64,000 bases of DNA, taken from Colwellia echini. Its GTDB lineage: Bacteria; Pseudomonadota; Gammaproteobacteria; Enterobacterales; Alteromonadaceae. Under the pieces are notes generated by a model that worked only from the letters and a program-made list of their open reading frames with translations, had not been told where the DNA came from and ran no database searches. Both the position numbers and the translations under genes were made by a program. The stretch is taken from contig NZ_PJAI02000007.1 of NCBI RefSeq assembly GCF_002843355.2, positions 1 to 64,000 of the forward strand, in the 5' to 3' direction. Positions 46,623 through 56,102 of this stretch are shown here, piece by piece (the stretch's first letter is position 1; each line of letters begins with the position of its first letter).

Positions 46623-47603
46623 ATGACAAACGCATTAGAAATTAACGGGCTAGAAAAAACCTACAAAGGTGGTTTTCAAGCGTTAAAAGGTATTAATTTA
46701 ACAGTAAAACAGGGGGACTTTTTTGCTTTACTGGGTCCTAATGGGGCTGGTAAATCTACTTCTATTGGCGTAATTACTTCACTTGTGAATAAAACGGCAG
46801 GGCAAGTTAAAGTTTTTGGTTATGACATTGATACCGATTTGGAAAAAGCGAAAAGCTTTATTGGTTTAGTACCGCAAGAGTTTAACTTTAGTCAATTTGA
46901 GCCATTAATTCATATTTTAGTTAATCAAGCGGGATATTATGGCGTAACTAAAAAGGTTGCCTTAGTTCGTGCTGAAAAATATTTAAAGCAATTAGAATTA
47001 TGGGACAAGCGTGACGCGCCTGCACGAACACTTTCGGGCGGGATGAAGCGTCGTTTAATGATTGCTCGTGCTTTGATGCATGAACCTAAAATGTTAATTT
47101 TAGATGAACCAACTGCGGGAGTAGATATTGAAGTTCGCCGTACCATGTGGGACTTTCTACGTGAGTTAAATGAGCAAGGTATTACCATTATATTAACCAC
47201 TCATTATTTAGAAGAAGCGGAAAACTTGTGCCGTAATATTGCCATTATTGATGGTGGTGAAATTGTTGAAAATACTAGCATGAAAAAATTACTGGCACAG
47301 TTAGACATTGAAACTTTCGTTTTTGATATTAAAGAAGGGACAATGATAACGGAGTTAGAGCAAGTTGCTCAGCAATCAAAAGTCATTACTTATCGTGTTA
47401 TCAATGATCATACATTAGAAGTAGATTTAAACCAGGTACAAAACTTAAATCAAGTGTTTGAACAACTAAGTGCCGCCAATATTGAAGTATTGAGTATGCG
47501 TAACAAAAGTAATCGGTTAGAAGCGTTATTTGTAAATTTAATAAATAAAAAAACTAACGCTAGCGAAAACTCCACTCAAACTCAACAATCATCTGCTGTA
47601 TAA
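46623..47603 (+). CDS. ABC transporter ATP-binding protein, YadG type
   Basis: Cytoplasmic ATPase of 326 aa for an ABC-2-type exporter. Walker A is GPNGAGKSTS, the signature is LSGGMKRRLMIARAL, Walker B is MLILDEPTAGVD and the switch His is in TTHYLEEAE. The C-terminal about 90 residues form the regulatory part common in this subfamily. The ATG at 46623 has no clear ribosome site; an in-frame TTG lies 12 bases upstream. It is followed 12 bp later by its permease. E. coli YadG is the closest type; the exported substrate is unknown. Confidence 0.9.
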   Translation: MTNALEINGLEKTYKGGFQALKGINLTVKQGDFFALLGPNGAGKSTSIGVITSLVNKTAGQVKVFGYDIDTDLEKAKSFIGLVPQEFNFSQFEPLIHILVNQAGYYGVTKKVALVRAEKYLKQLELWDKRDAPARTLSGGMKRRLMIARALMHEPKMLILDEPTAGVDIEVRRTMWDFLRELNEQGITIILTTHYLEEAENLCRNIAIIDGGEIVENTSMKKLLAQLDIETFVFDIKEGTMITELEQVAQQSKVITYRVINDHTLEVDLNQVQNLNQVFEQLSAANIEVLSMRNKSNRLEALFVNLINKKTNASENSTQTQQSSAV

Positions 47604-47615
47604 GGAACTCATTCA

Positions 47616-48380
47616 ATGAATAACTCTATTGCGTTAAAAAGTATTTTAACGAAAGAAATTCAACGTTTTATGCGTATTTGGGTGCAAACCTTAGTGCCAC
47701 CTGCAATTACCATTAGTTTATATTTTATTATTTTTGGTTCACTTATTGGATCTAGAATTGGTGATATGGGAGGTATTGATTATATGTCGTTTATCATACC
47801 TGGTCTTATTATGATGAGTGTTATTACCAACTCTTATGCGAATGTGGCAAGTTCATTTTTTAGTGCCAAATGGCAAAATAATATTGAAGAAATGCTAGTA
47901 GCGCCGGTGCCTAATTGGGTTATTGTTGCCGGCTATGTTGGTGGCGGTATGTGCCGAGGTATTTTAGTAGGGTTAATTGTAACCTTAGTCTCGTTATTTT
48001 TTGTTGATATTCAATTGCATAATGTTTGGATTGTGATTGCAACTGTCACTTTAACTGCAGCGATTTTCTCGTTAGCGGGGTTAATTAATGCTATTTTTGC
48101 TGGAACATTTGATGATATTTCAATTATTCCGACTTTTATTTTAACGCCGTTGACCTACCTAGGTGGAGTGTTTTACTCAATTAGTTTACTGCCTGAATTT
48201 TGGCAAGGTGTTTCACAAGTAAATCCGATTGTTTATATGGTTAATGCATTTAGATACGGATTTTTAGGCGTAACCGATATTAGCCTAACTATTGCGTTCG
48301 CGGTTATGACCTTTTTTATTGTTACGTTATTTACTATCGCGATGGTACTTATTTCTAAAGGTATAGGGCTTAGAAGTTAA
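47616..48380 (+). CDS. ABC-2-type permease, YadH type
   Basis: Six-helix inner-membrane component of 254 aa with the ABC-2 membrane pattern, including IDYMSFIIPGLIMMSVITNS, FFSAKWQNNIEEMLVAPVPN and the late LTYLGGVFYSISLLPEFWQG segment. AAGGA lies 10 nt before the ATG. It pairs with the preceding ATPase. The third gene of the set starts 1 bp after its stop. Confidence 0.9.
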   Translation: MNNSIALKSILTKEIQRFMRIWVQTLVPPAITISLYFIIFGSLIGSRIGDMGGIDYMSFIIPGLIMMSVITNSYANVASSFFSAKWQNNIEEMLVAPVPNWVIVAGYVGGGMCRGILVGLIVTLVSLFFVDIQLHNVWIVIATVTLTAAIFSLAGLINAIFAGTFDDISIIPTFILTPLTYLGGVFYSISLLPEFWQGVSQVNPIVYMVNAFRYGFLGVTDISLTIAFAVMTFFIVTLFTIAMVLISKGIGLRS

Positions 48381-48381
48381 T

Positions 48382-49128
48382 ATGGCGAACAATTCAGAGC
48401 AGCACATGAACACAGCAGACTTAAAAACACATCTTGGTGATTCTAAAGCAATTGTTAGCAACCAAGAAGGCATTCACGAAAAGCTAGATGAAGTGGTTAA
48501 TAAGCACTTGTCTCATCCATTTCAAAAGCCTTATCAAGCGCATACCCAAACTGCATTTGCCCAGATGGATGTGTTAGTACAAGAGTTTTTAACAACAAAC
48601 CCTAGTGGCGAAATTATTTTAGATGCTTGTTGTGGTGTTGGGCAAAGTACTAGACTTATTGCCAAACAACACCCGCAAGCTCTTGTTATTGGTGTTGATA
48701 AGTCTGATCACCGAATTAATCGTAATGTTGAAGGTTTTACTCTTAATGATGGTTTCACCGCGGATAACTATCACTTAGTGCGGGCTGATTTAAATGATTT
48801 TTATCGCTTAGTCAAAGCCGCACAGTGGCCGGTATCAAAGCATTATATTTTATATCCTAACCCTTGGCCAAAGTCTAAGCACTTGCAGCGTCGCTGGCAT
48901 GGCAGTGCGGTATTTCCCCAAATGACCAGTATTGGTAAACAATTAATATTGCGCAGTAATTGGTATATTTATTTGGCTGAATTTAAACAAGCGGCGGCTT
49001 TGGTTGATTTACAAGGTGAAATTACCACATTACCTGTCGTTGAAAGCGCTGCGGCATTGACTCCATTTGAAGCAAAATTTCAAGCAAGCGGGCAGGAATG
49101 CTGGCAACTTATTCTGCAAAAGTCATAA
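48382..49128 (+). CDS. TrmB-like SAM methyltransferase
   Basis: Class I methyltransferase of 248 aa in the Methyltransf_4 family, to which tRNA (guanine-46-N7) methyltransferase TrmB belongs. The SAM motif is ILDACCGVGQSTRLIA, then VIGVDKSDHRINRN, and the family motif is YPNPWPKSKHLQRRWHG. The canonical sequence is YPDPWPK; here Asp is Asn, and the N-terminal extension differs, so it is probably a paralogue rather than the housekeeping enzyme. The start lies 1 bp after yadH, giving a three-gene operon. Its substrate should not be assumed to be tRNA. Confidence 0.72.
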   Translation: MANNSEQHMNTADLKTHLGDSKAIVSNQEGIHEKLDEVVNKHLSHPFQKPYQAHTQTAFAQMDVLVQEFLTTNPSGEIILDACCGVGQSTRLIAKQHPQALVIGVDKSDHRINRNVEGFTLNDGFTADNYHLVRADLNDFYRLVKAAQWPVSKHYILYPNPWPKSKHLQRRWHGSAVFPQMTSIGKQLILRSNWYIYLAEFKQAAALVDLQGEITTLPVVESAAALTPFEAKFQASGQECWQLILQKS

Positions 49129-49380
49129 TATTGTTGTCTTTACGGATAAAATTACGGGACTTTTAGTGCATTTTTTATTAAAGTGCATTTTTTCATATCC
49201 GTTTAAAAACAGTGATTATCGTTTTATCGTTAAGTTTTATTTATCGTTAAATATAGTTACTAATATTCGTTTTAATAGCCGGTTTGAATAACTCAAACTT
49301 GCGATTACTGATTTTACCTACCAGACTTCCTGCAGTTGAATTAGTTATCTAAAAAATAATGAACAGTTAAGTGAACCACT

Positions 49381-51012
49381 ATGAGTGCAACTAAGCGCAT
49401 TGCTGACGCGTCAGAAGAGTCTTTACATCGAATTTTTACTGTCGCTGAAGCGCCTGATTCGACCTTAGGTCGTCTTGAGCAAGAAATGTCACAAAATTTG
49501 GTTGGTTTTTTAAATAACCATATTGTGGCCAGTAAAAATGCCTTAACAGATATTGAGCAAGACTTTATCGATGCGCGCATTCCAGAGCAACCTGAGTTCG
49601 TTTCAGATCACATGCATCACTTACTTGATAAATTAGTGGCGCAATCGGTTCATACTTCAAGCCCTAGCTTTATTGGTCATATGACCTCGGCATTACCTTC
49701 TTTTATTTTACCGCTGTCTAAGTTGATGGTAGGTTTAAATCAAAACTTAGTGAAAGTAGAAACCTCAAAAGCTTTTACGCCGCTCGAGCGCCAAGTCTTA
49801 GGCATGATGCATAATTTAGTGTATCAACAAGATGAAGCCTTTTACCAAAACTGGATGCATAGTGCGGAGCATTCTCTTGGCGCTTTTTGCTCTGGTGGTA
49901 CCGTAGCTAACATTACCGCTTTGTGGGTGGCACGTAATAAACTATTGAAAGCTGATGGTGATTTTAAAGGCGTTTCTCGTGAAGGTTTACACCGAGCAAT
50001 GCGTCATTACGGTTATCAAGATTTAGCCATTTTAGTATCCGAACGTGGTCATTACTCACTTAAAAAATCTGCTGATGTTTTGGGAATAGGGCAAGATAAT
50101 GTTATTGCTATTCCTACTGATGAACACAATAAAATTGATTGCCAAAAACTTGCCGAAAAATGCGAAGAATTGGCCAATAAAAATATTAAAGTGTTATCAA
50201 TTATTGGCGTAGCCGGTACAACCGAAACAGGTAATGTTGATCCATTAGATAAAATGGCGGCAATTGCACAGCAACATCAGTGTCATTTTCACGTAGATGC
50301 CGCGTGGGGTGGGGCAACATTATTATCGAATAAATATCGTCCTTTATTAAAAGGTATTGAGCAAGCTGACTCAGTAACTATTGACGCACATAAACAAATG
50401 TATGTGCCTATGGGCGCAGGCTTAGTGATTTTTAAAGATCCTGCCTCGGTGAGTGCCATTGAGCATCACGCCGAATATATCTTACGTAAAGGTTCAAAAG
50501 ATTTAGGTAGTCATACCTTAGAAGGATCTCGTCCGGGTATGGCTATGTTGGTTTATGCCAGTTTGCATATCATTAGCCGACAAGGTTATGAAATGCTGAT
50601 TAATCAAGCCATTGAAAAAGCCGAATACTTTGCTGAAATTATTGATCAACACCCTGATTTTGAATTAATCACTCGTCCAGAATTGTGTTTATTAACCTAC
50701 CGTTATGCCCCAAAAGCAGTACAAGCATTATTAGCTCGTAATGATGTGGCTGTTAATACTTCGATAAACTTGTTATTAGGTAAGTTAACTAAATATATTC
50801 AAAAACGCCAACGTGAAGACGGGCGTTCATTTGTGTCGAGAACTCGCATAGAGGTGAGTCGTTATGGTGGTGAAAAAGTAATTGTATTTAGAGTGGTCTT
50901 GGCAAATCCATTAACGACCAAAGAAATTCTACAAGACATATTACAAGAGCAGTCTCAATTAGCACTTGAAAGTGAGTTGTTTTTACCTGAGTTATTAAGC
51001 GCTGCAGAATAA
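49381..51012 (+). CDS. panP: PLP-dependent aspartate 1-decarboxylase PanP
   Basis: Group II PLP decarboxylase of 543 aa that makes beta-alanine from aspartate for pantothenate and CoA synthesis. It replaces PanD in Vibrio and Alteromonadales. Signatures are FCSGGTVANITALWVAR, GVAGTTETGNVDPLD, FHVDAAWGGA, and the cofactor lysine in TIDAHKQMYVPMG (K338). The C-terminal region ends in a conserved VSRTRIEVSRYG stretch. The 252-bp gap to the preceding gene suggests its own promoter. The ribosome site is weak (AAGTGA). Glutamate or cysteine-sulfinate decarboxylase is the alternative, but length and sequence favour PanP. Confidence 0.87.
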   Translation: MSATKRIADASEESLHRIFTVAEAPDSTLGRLEQEMSQNLVGFLNNHIVASKNALTDIEQDFIDARIPEQPEFVSDHMHHLLDKLVAQSVHTSSPSFIGHMTSALPSFILPLSKLMVGLNQNLVKVETSKAFTPLERQVLGMMHNLVYQQDEAFYQNWMHSAEHSLGAFCSGGTVANITALWVARNKLLKADGDFKGVSREGLHRAMRHYGYQDLAILVSERGHYSLKKSADVLGIGQDNVIAIPTDEHNKIDCQKLAEKCEELANKNIKVLSIIGVAGTTETGNVDPLDKMAAIAQQHQCHFHVDAAWGGATLLSNKYRPLLKGIEQADSVTIDAHKQMYVPMGAGLVIFKDPASVSAIEHHAEYILRKGSKDLGSHTLEGSRPGMAMLVYASLHIISRQGYEMLINQAIEKAEYFAEIIDQHPDFELITRPELCLLTYRYAPKAVQALLARNDVAVNTSINLLLGKLTKYIQKRQREDGRSFVSRTRIEVSRYGGEKVIVFRVVLANPLTTKEILQDILQEQSQLALESELFLPELLSAAE

Positions 51013-51122
51013 AGTTAATCATGACCAAGCAACTTGAAAGTATGCGTTCAGGTAAACTGAAACTATGTATGCTTCTTATGTCTAAAATAAACTGCCTAAT
51101 TAATGGAACTGGTATAAAGTAG

Positions 51123-51166
51123 AAAAGGCCCAAGTTATCTCATTTCTGAGTAACCTGAGCCTTTTC
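51123..51166. terminator. probable bidirectional terminator between panP and nagB
   Basis: AAAAGGC...GTTA pairs with TAAC...GCCTTTT around internal mismatches. It lies in the gap between the convergent panP and nagB genes and has A-rich and T-rich flanks. Confidence 0.6.
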
Positions 51167-51258
51167 ATGTTATCAATAAGTAACCCCTTACTTACTTATC
51201 GATCGAACCTATTAAAATTCGATATAACAACAAATCCGTTAACCCTAATTAAGGTTAA

Positions 51259-52065
51259 CTAGTAGTTGTGATACAAACCAAATTCTTTGTTTATTTTCAA
51301 ATTTTGCGTGTTAGCCCACATATAATATTCTTGATCTTCTAGCTCGCTTGCTGCTTCTTTATCAAGTAACACAATTGCATTTTCATGCATTTGTAAGGCA
51401 GATGCCGGACAGGCTGCTGATAATGCACCAGTAACCATATCTTTTACTGCTTTTGCTTTATTTTTACCTGTTGCCATAAGTAATACATATCTTGCATCTA
51501 AAATAGTCGCAATACCCATGGTCATTGCTAGGGTTGGCTGAAATTCATCTGCAGCAAACAAACGGCTATTATCATTAAGCGTTTGTTGCGAAAGTGTTTT
51601 TATACGTGTACGAGAAGCTAAGCTTGAAGTAGGCTCGTTAAAACCTATGTGTCCATTAGCACCAATTCCCAATATTTGCAGATCGATACCACCAGCGTTT
51701 GCAATTTTATCTTCGTAAGCTAAACCTTGTTTTCTTGGGTTTTCACCTTGATTACATGTAGGTAAAAAAGTTTTGTTTTTATCAATATCAACATGATTAA
51801 ATAAATTTTCATTCATGAAATGACGATAACTTTGCTTATTCTGTTCATCAATTCCTAAGTATTCATCTAAATTAAAAGTTGTTGTTTGATTAAAGTTGAT
51901 TTGACCAGCTTTATGTTTATTAACCAATGCTTTGTATAGACTAATAGGAGTACTGCCAGTCGCTAAACCTAATACAGGATTTGACTTTTTATTGATCAAC
52001 TCAGCAACCCATTCTGCAGCGCTTTGTGCAACATCTTGTGCATTATCAAAAATAATTACTTGCAT
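51259..52065 (-). CDS. nagB: glucosamine-6-phosphate deaminase
   Basis: Converts glucosamine-6-phosphate to fructose-6-phosphate and ammonia, the last step of amino-sugar breakdown. The 268-aa protein has VLGLATGSTPISLYKAL, the catalytic FNLDEYLG, GIGANGHIGFNEP and a C-terminal ALQMHENAIVLLDKEA. AAGGA precedes the ATG. The allosteric C-terminus resembles the classical E. coli NagB type. Upstream lies an operator (52252-52265) overlapping a minus-strand TTGACA -35 and a leader hairpin. nagA and nagK are not in the window. Confidence 0.95.
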   Translation of the reverse strand: MQVIIFDNAQDVAQSAAEWVAELINKKSNPVLGLATGSTPISLYKALVNKHKAGQINFNQTTTFNLDEYLGIDEQNKQSYRHFMNENLFNHVDIDKNKTFLPTCNQGENPRKQGLAYEDKIANAGGIDLQILGIGANGHIGFNEPTSSLASRTRIKTLSQQTLNDNSRLFAADEFQPTLAMTMGIATILDARYVLLMATGKNKAKAVKDMVTGALSAACPASALQMHENAIVLLDKEAASELEDQEYYMWANTQNLKINKEFGLYHNY

Positions 52066-52135
52066 GTTTGTTCCTTAAGAAAATGTAAATCGATAAAAAC
52101 ATAAGTCAAATAGCGCCAATTCTGATATTTTTTTG

Positions 52136-52171
52136 CCCTTGTTGTACGTATATTAACTAGTACAACAAGGG
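52136..52171 (-). promoter_or_regulatory. perfect 11-bp hairpin in the nagB leader
   Basis: CCCTTGTTGTA and TACAACAAGGG pair perfectly around a 14-nt loop, between the predicted promoter and the nagB start (70 nt away). No U-tract follows on the minus strand. A leader-RNA role or a binding site is possible. Confidence 0.45.
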
Positions 52172-52251
52172 TAGCTGTTTAATCAAATTTGGTATAAATA
52201 CTCATTGAATTTAGTTTTATCATAAAGATATGCTATTACCTTAATAACAAA

Positions 52252-52265
52252 TGACAGCGCTGTCA
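52252..52265. promoter_or_regulatory. predicted amino-sugar regulon operator upstream of nagB
   Basis: TGACAGCGCTGTCA is a perfect 14-bp palindrome. On the minus strand its first six bases with the preceding T make TTGACA, a -35 for nagB, so binding would block the promoter. The same site occurs upstream of pgi, and a one-base variant twice upstream of the 62883 receptor. The rest of the 52066-52530 gap shows no gene. Confidence 0.82.
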
Positions 52266-52530
52266 ATTTTTATTGTTAGTTGTTTCACTTTTTATTTACC
52301 ATGGATATATTCTATTTAGCTTGGGTAGATAAATTATATGAATAGAGTGATTATCTTAGTTAAAAGGTTAGCTCTTTACTTCTACGCTCTATTTTTTCTT
52401 GGTGTTAAAACGCTTGCCTGGCGGCTGAATTGGGATATGTGAAGAGAATAATAAGTTATTCATTATCGTTACTCTTCTGATAGACTAACCATATTAATTT
52501 CGTTAAATCACAGCAGTAACAAAAATACCC

Positions 52531-53046
52531 ATGACGCAATCTAACTCTTTTACAGCAAGCTTTACTCTTGATAAAGCGCATTACACTGAATGTTATACTC
52601 AATCGAGTACTTTATCGCATGATAAAAAGACTTATTTCAAAGCTAATATTTTAACAATATTTGGTCTGTTTATATTATTTGCTACGCCAGTTAATCCATA
52701 TGCTGCGTGGTTTGTTATTGCCCTAGGTATACTAGAGACCGTGAGTGTTTATTATCATAAGCTTTGGTGGGTAATGAGACAAATGATGAGTAAAGCATCA
52801 GGTAGTGAGGTAAAACTCACTATCGATGAGCAAGGTATTTTAACGGAGTCATTTCACATTAATAATCGTATCTTATGGACCGATGTAACTGATATTAGCG
52901 AAACAGAGTTAGGCCTACTCATTCAGTTTAGTTTAGGCAAAAGTATAACCGGTAAAGAGATGGCGAGTAAGAGCTATATTTCTAAAAGTTGTTTATCAGA
53001 TGAAGCTTACACTTTTATTCTTAGTAATGCGCCAAGCTCTAACTAG
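52531..53046 (+). CDS. YcxB-like membrane protein
   Basis: Protein of 171 aa with two membrane helices (about 40-55 and 58-75, ANILTIFGLFILFATP and AAWFVIALGILETVSVYYH) followed by a soluble C-terminal domain of the YcxB type (LTIDEQGILTESFHINNRIL, then WTDVTDISETELGLLI). The function of this family is unknown. The ribosome site is weak. Its stop codon abuts the family-A repeat element. Confidence 0.7.
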   Translation: MTQSNSFTASFTLDKAHYTECYTQSSTLSHDKKTYFKANILTIFGLFILFATPVNPYAAWFVIALGILETVSVYYHKLWWVMRQMMSKASGSEVKLTIDEQGILTESFHINNRILWTDVTDISETELGLLIQFSLGKSITGKEMASKSYISKSCLSDEAYTFILSNAPSSN

Positions 53047-53047
53047 T

Positions 53048-53246
53048 TAACCTGAGTTCGGGATAAGCAAAGTGCTACAACAACCTTATTTATCCGTATT
53101 TCTTCGTTAAGAAAACTCCCAATAACTCGTTATTGGTTTCGCTTTCTCGCCTTGAACGACGAATAACTAAAGCGATTGTAGATGCCCAAGTACAAATAAT
53201 TGATATTGTCATACATTTACAATGTCATTGTCCCGAGATCAGGTTA
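53048..53246. mobile_element. 199-bp MITE-like element (family A) with 16-bp inverted termini
   Basis: The left end TAACCTGAGTTCGGGA and the inverted right end TCCCGAGATCAGGTTA match at 14 of 16 positions. The first 55 bases recur inverted at the window start with about 93 percent identity, which establishes a repeat family. An internal CCAATAAC/GTTATTGG pair adds a small hairpin. There is no transposase. Flanks read actagt on the left and gttaat on the right, with no certain target duplication. Confidence 0.78.
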
Positions 53247-53296
53247 GTTAATAAAGTAGTATTCTCATCCCATGTTTGTGTAACCTAACTTGTTAA

Positions 53297-53311
53297 TGAG
53301 AATTATTCTCA
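53297..53311 (+). promoter_or_regulatory. Fur box upstream of fbpABC
   Basis: TGAGAATTATTCTCA is a perfect 7-1-7 palindrome matching the Fur core TGATAAT-N-ATTATCA with one change per arm. It lies 65 bp before the binding-protein gene, predicting iron repression. Confidence 0.88.
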
Positions 53312-53375
53312 AAAATATTGACAGTAAAAGTGGTCATTGTACAATTTAAGCAAAAGTTTTATTGAGACAAATTTT

Positions 53376-54386
53376 ATGTTAAAAAAAATATTTTATAGTA
53401 CATTCCTTTCATTGTTTTTAGTTAGTAGCTTTAACGTAAGTGCTGCTGAAGAAGTAAATGTTTACTCATATCGACAACCTTTTCTTGTTGAACCACTGTT
53501 TACTAAGTTCACTGAACAAACAGGTGTTAAAGTAAACGTGGTTTTTGCTAAAAATGGTATGGCCGAACGTCTAGAACGTGAGGGGAAATATAGCCCCGCA
53601 GATATATTACTTACTACAGACATAAGTCGTTTAGTTGAATTACGCGATAAAGATCTCGTGCAAGTGGTTAATTCTGAAGTTTTAAATGCTGCTATTCCAA
53701 AGCAATACCATGCACAAGACAATACTTGGTTTGCATTAACAACGCGCGTTCGTAATATTTATTCTGCTAAACGCCTTGGTGAAATAGATATAAACTATGA
53801 AGACTTAGCTGACCCTAAATACAAAGATCGAATATGTACGCGAAGTGGCAAACATCCTTATAATGTTGCATTAGTTTCCGCTATGATCAGCGAGCATGGT
53901 GAAGAATACACGCTAGATTGGCTGAAAAAATTTAAAGCAAACTTAGCACGTAAACCACAAGGCAGTGATCGTGGTCAAGTTCAAGCTATTCATCAAAACT
54001 TGTGTGATATCTCATTAGGTAATAGTTATTATTTTGGTAATATGCTAAAAGACGAAAAGCAAAAAGTATGGGCTGATGCAGTTTATATAAACTTCCCTAA
54101 TCAAAAGAATCGTGGCGCGCACATTAACATATCAGGTGTTGCCATGGCTAAATATGCACCAAATAGTAAAAATGCACAGATGTTAATGGAATTTTTAGTG
54201 TCTAAACCTGCACAACAACTTTATGCTGAAACTAATATGGAATATCCGGTTCGAGCTGATGTAGAAGCCTCTGAGTTGGTTGCATCTTGGGGCGAGTTTA
54301 AAGCGGATGATTTACCGTTAGAAGCGATTGCTGAAAACCGTAAAACAGCCCTGAAATTGATTGATCAAGCCCAGTTTGATTTATAA
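53376..54386 (+). CDS. fbpA: ferric-iron ABC transporter, periplasmic binding protein
   Basis: FbpA/FutA-type Fe3+-binding protein of 336 aa. It has a signal peptide (MLKKIFYSTFLSLFLVSSFN), a mature start AEEVNVYSYRQPFLVEPLF, and the paired iron-ligand tyrosines in LGNSYYFGNM. The domain pattern IYSAKRLGEIDINYEDLADP is typical. The ATG at 53376 is taken because the signal peptide starts there; the frame is open upstream to a TTG. It is the first gene of fbpABC behind a Fur box. Confidence 0.93.
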   Translation: MLKKIFYSTFLSLFLVSSFNVSAAEEVNVYSYRQPFLVEPLFTKFTEQTGVKVNVVFAKNGMAERLEREGKYSPADILLTTDISRLVELRDKDLVQVVNSEVLNAAIPKQYHAQDNTWFALTTRVRNIYSAKRLGEIDINYEDLADPKYKDRICTRSGKHPYNVALVSAMISEHGEEYTLDWLKKFKANLARKPQGSDRGQVQAIHQNLCDISLGNSYYFGNMLKDEKQKVWADAVYINFPNQKNRGAHINISGVAMAKYAPNSKNAQMLMEFLVSKPAQQLYAETNMEYPVRADVEASELVASWGEFKADDLPLEAIAENRKTALKLIDQAQFDL

Positions 54387-54473
54387 TAAATCGCAGTAAA
54401 GGGTTACGTTCATTACATATATGATATATAGAAGTATGCTCATCAATAGGCATGATATTACAGCGGCAATATT

Positions 54474-56102
54474 GTGATAGCCCTATATAAAAGTAAACCA
54501 TGGACGTTTATTAGTTATACACTAGCATTGGGTCTTATTATACCCGTGCTAGTTATGCTTGTGGGTGGCATCAGTGCCTCTACTCAATTGTTTTCTCATC
54601 TATGGCAAACTGTATTGCCAACCTATCTTGTAAACACCTTATGGCTCGGTTTGTTGGTTGTTTTATTAGCACTTTTTTTTGGTGTTATTAGTGCGGCTAT
54701 TATCACCCAGACAAATGTTTTTTTTAAACAACAACTACGTTGGTTGCTGCTTTTGCCCATGGCAATGCCTGCCTATTTAGTTGCCTACCTTTATACTGAT
54801 TTATTTGATTATGCAGGCCCTGTACAAAGAATGTTACGTTCTACTTTTACTTGGAACTCGCCTGCAGACTATTGGTTTTTTGATATTCGAACATTACCTG
54901 GTGCGTCTGTAATGCTAGCGTTAGTGCTATTTCCTTATATTTATATGCTTAGCCGCGGCGCTTTTGAACAACAAGATGAAAATCTATTTCGCGCTAGTAG
55001 ATTGTTGGGATTATCAGCTAAAAAAAGTTTTTTTAAAATCGCTTTACCCTTAGCAAGGCCAGCTATTGCCGTAGCTGCAAGCTTAGTTTTAATGGAAACC
55101 TTAGCTGATTTTGCTACCGTACAATATTTTGCAGTAAATACCTTAACCACAGTCATTTATGATACTTGGCTTGGTTATGGTGATATTGGCGCAGCAAATG
55201 CGTTAGCCAGTATATTGATGTTATTAATACTTTTTGCTGTACTTGCAGAGCAGCGGAGTAGGGCAGGTTTACGTCATCAAAGTAATAGACCTAACTTAAA
55301 TAAGGAGTTAATTCAGTTATCATTAAGTCAGCAGATTATGGCTAGCCTCTTTTGTTGGAGTTTGGTTGTATCAGGTTTCTTATTACCGTTAGCTTTACTC
55401 ATTAATATGGCGTTAGAATATAGTGATGTAGAGCAATTGACCGGGTTGTTATCAATTGGTATTAACTCACTAAAAATGTCAGTTATCGCTGCAACCATTG
55501 CTGTGTTTATCGCTTTAATTTTAGGTTTATATCAACGTTTACACAGCGACAAATACGCCAAAATCCCCCAACAAATTTCGGGTTTTGGTTATGCAATACC
55601 GGGCACGGTATTGGCAATGGCTATGTTATCAACATTAGGACCGCTTGATCACTGGCTTAATGATAGCGCAGAATTTCTAGGTTTTACTCCGCCTGGCTTA
55701 CTATTGTCAGGCACCATTTTTGCCGTTGTTTTTGCGTTAGTAGTGCGCTTTTCTGCCATTGCTAATGGCACTATTATCAGTGGTATTAAACAAATTCCAC
55801 ATTCACTTGATTACGCTCCTGCTACATTAGGGGCTAAACTAAATAGAAGCTTAATTAAAGTACATTTACCCCTGTTAAAGCCCGCCATTGTCATGGCCTG
55901 GCTATTAGTGTTTGTTGAAGCGATGAAAGAACTACCTGCGGTGTTAATACTAAGGCCATTCAACTTTGAAACTTTAAGTAGCAAAATTTATCAGCTGATT
56001 TCAGATGAAATGTTAGAACAAGGCGCATTGGGCGCTATTCTTATCGTATTGTTTGGTTTGCTGCCAATTGTAATGCTGAATAAAAGTGAGAAAAAAATAT
56101 GA
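54474..56102 (+). CDS. fbpB: ferric-iron ABC transporter, permease
   Basis: Double-length inner-membrane permease of 542 aa with about twelve helices and two EAA-type loops, one in each half (FRASRLLGLSAKKSFFKIAL and LDYAPATLGAKLNRSLIKVH). This is the FbpB/CysTW-like iron-permease arrangement. The start is GTG at 54474, 87 bp after fbpA, with a weak ribosome site. It overlaps the ATPase gene by 4 bp. Confidence 0.93.
   Translation: MIALYKSKPWTFISYTLALGLIIPVLVMLVGGISASTQLFSHLWQTVLPTYLVNTLWLGLLVVLLALFFGVISAAIITQTNVFFKQQLRWLLLLPMAMPAYLVAYLYTDLFDYAGPVQRMLRSTFTWNSPADYWFFDIRTLPGASVMLALVLFPYIYMLSRGAFEQQDENLFRASRLLGLSAKKSFFKIALPLARPAIAVAASLVLMETLADFATVQYFAVNTLTTVIYDTWLGYGDIGAANALASILMLLILFAVLAEQRSRAGLRHQSNRPNLNKELIQLSLSQQIMASLFCWSLVVSGFLLPLALLINMALEYSDVEQLTGLLSIGINSLKMSVIAATIAVFIALILGLYQRLHSDKYAKIPQQISGFGYAIPGTVLAMAMLSTLGPLDHWLNDSAEFLGFTPPGLLLSGTIFAVVFALVVRFSAIANGTIISGIKQIPHSLDYAPATLGAKLNRSLIKVHLPLLKPAIVMAWLLVFVEAMKELPAVLILRPFNFETLSSKIYQLISDEMLEQGALGAILIVLFGLLPIVMLNKSEKKI

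Noticed and set aside
49160..49200. Two AGTGCATTTTTT direct repeats as a regulatory element
   Set aside because: Short, T-rich, in a plain AT-rich gap and without symmetry. Probably chance or slippage.
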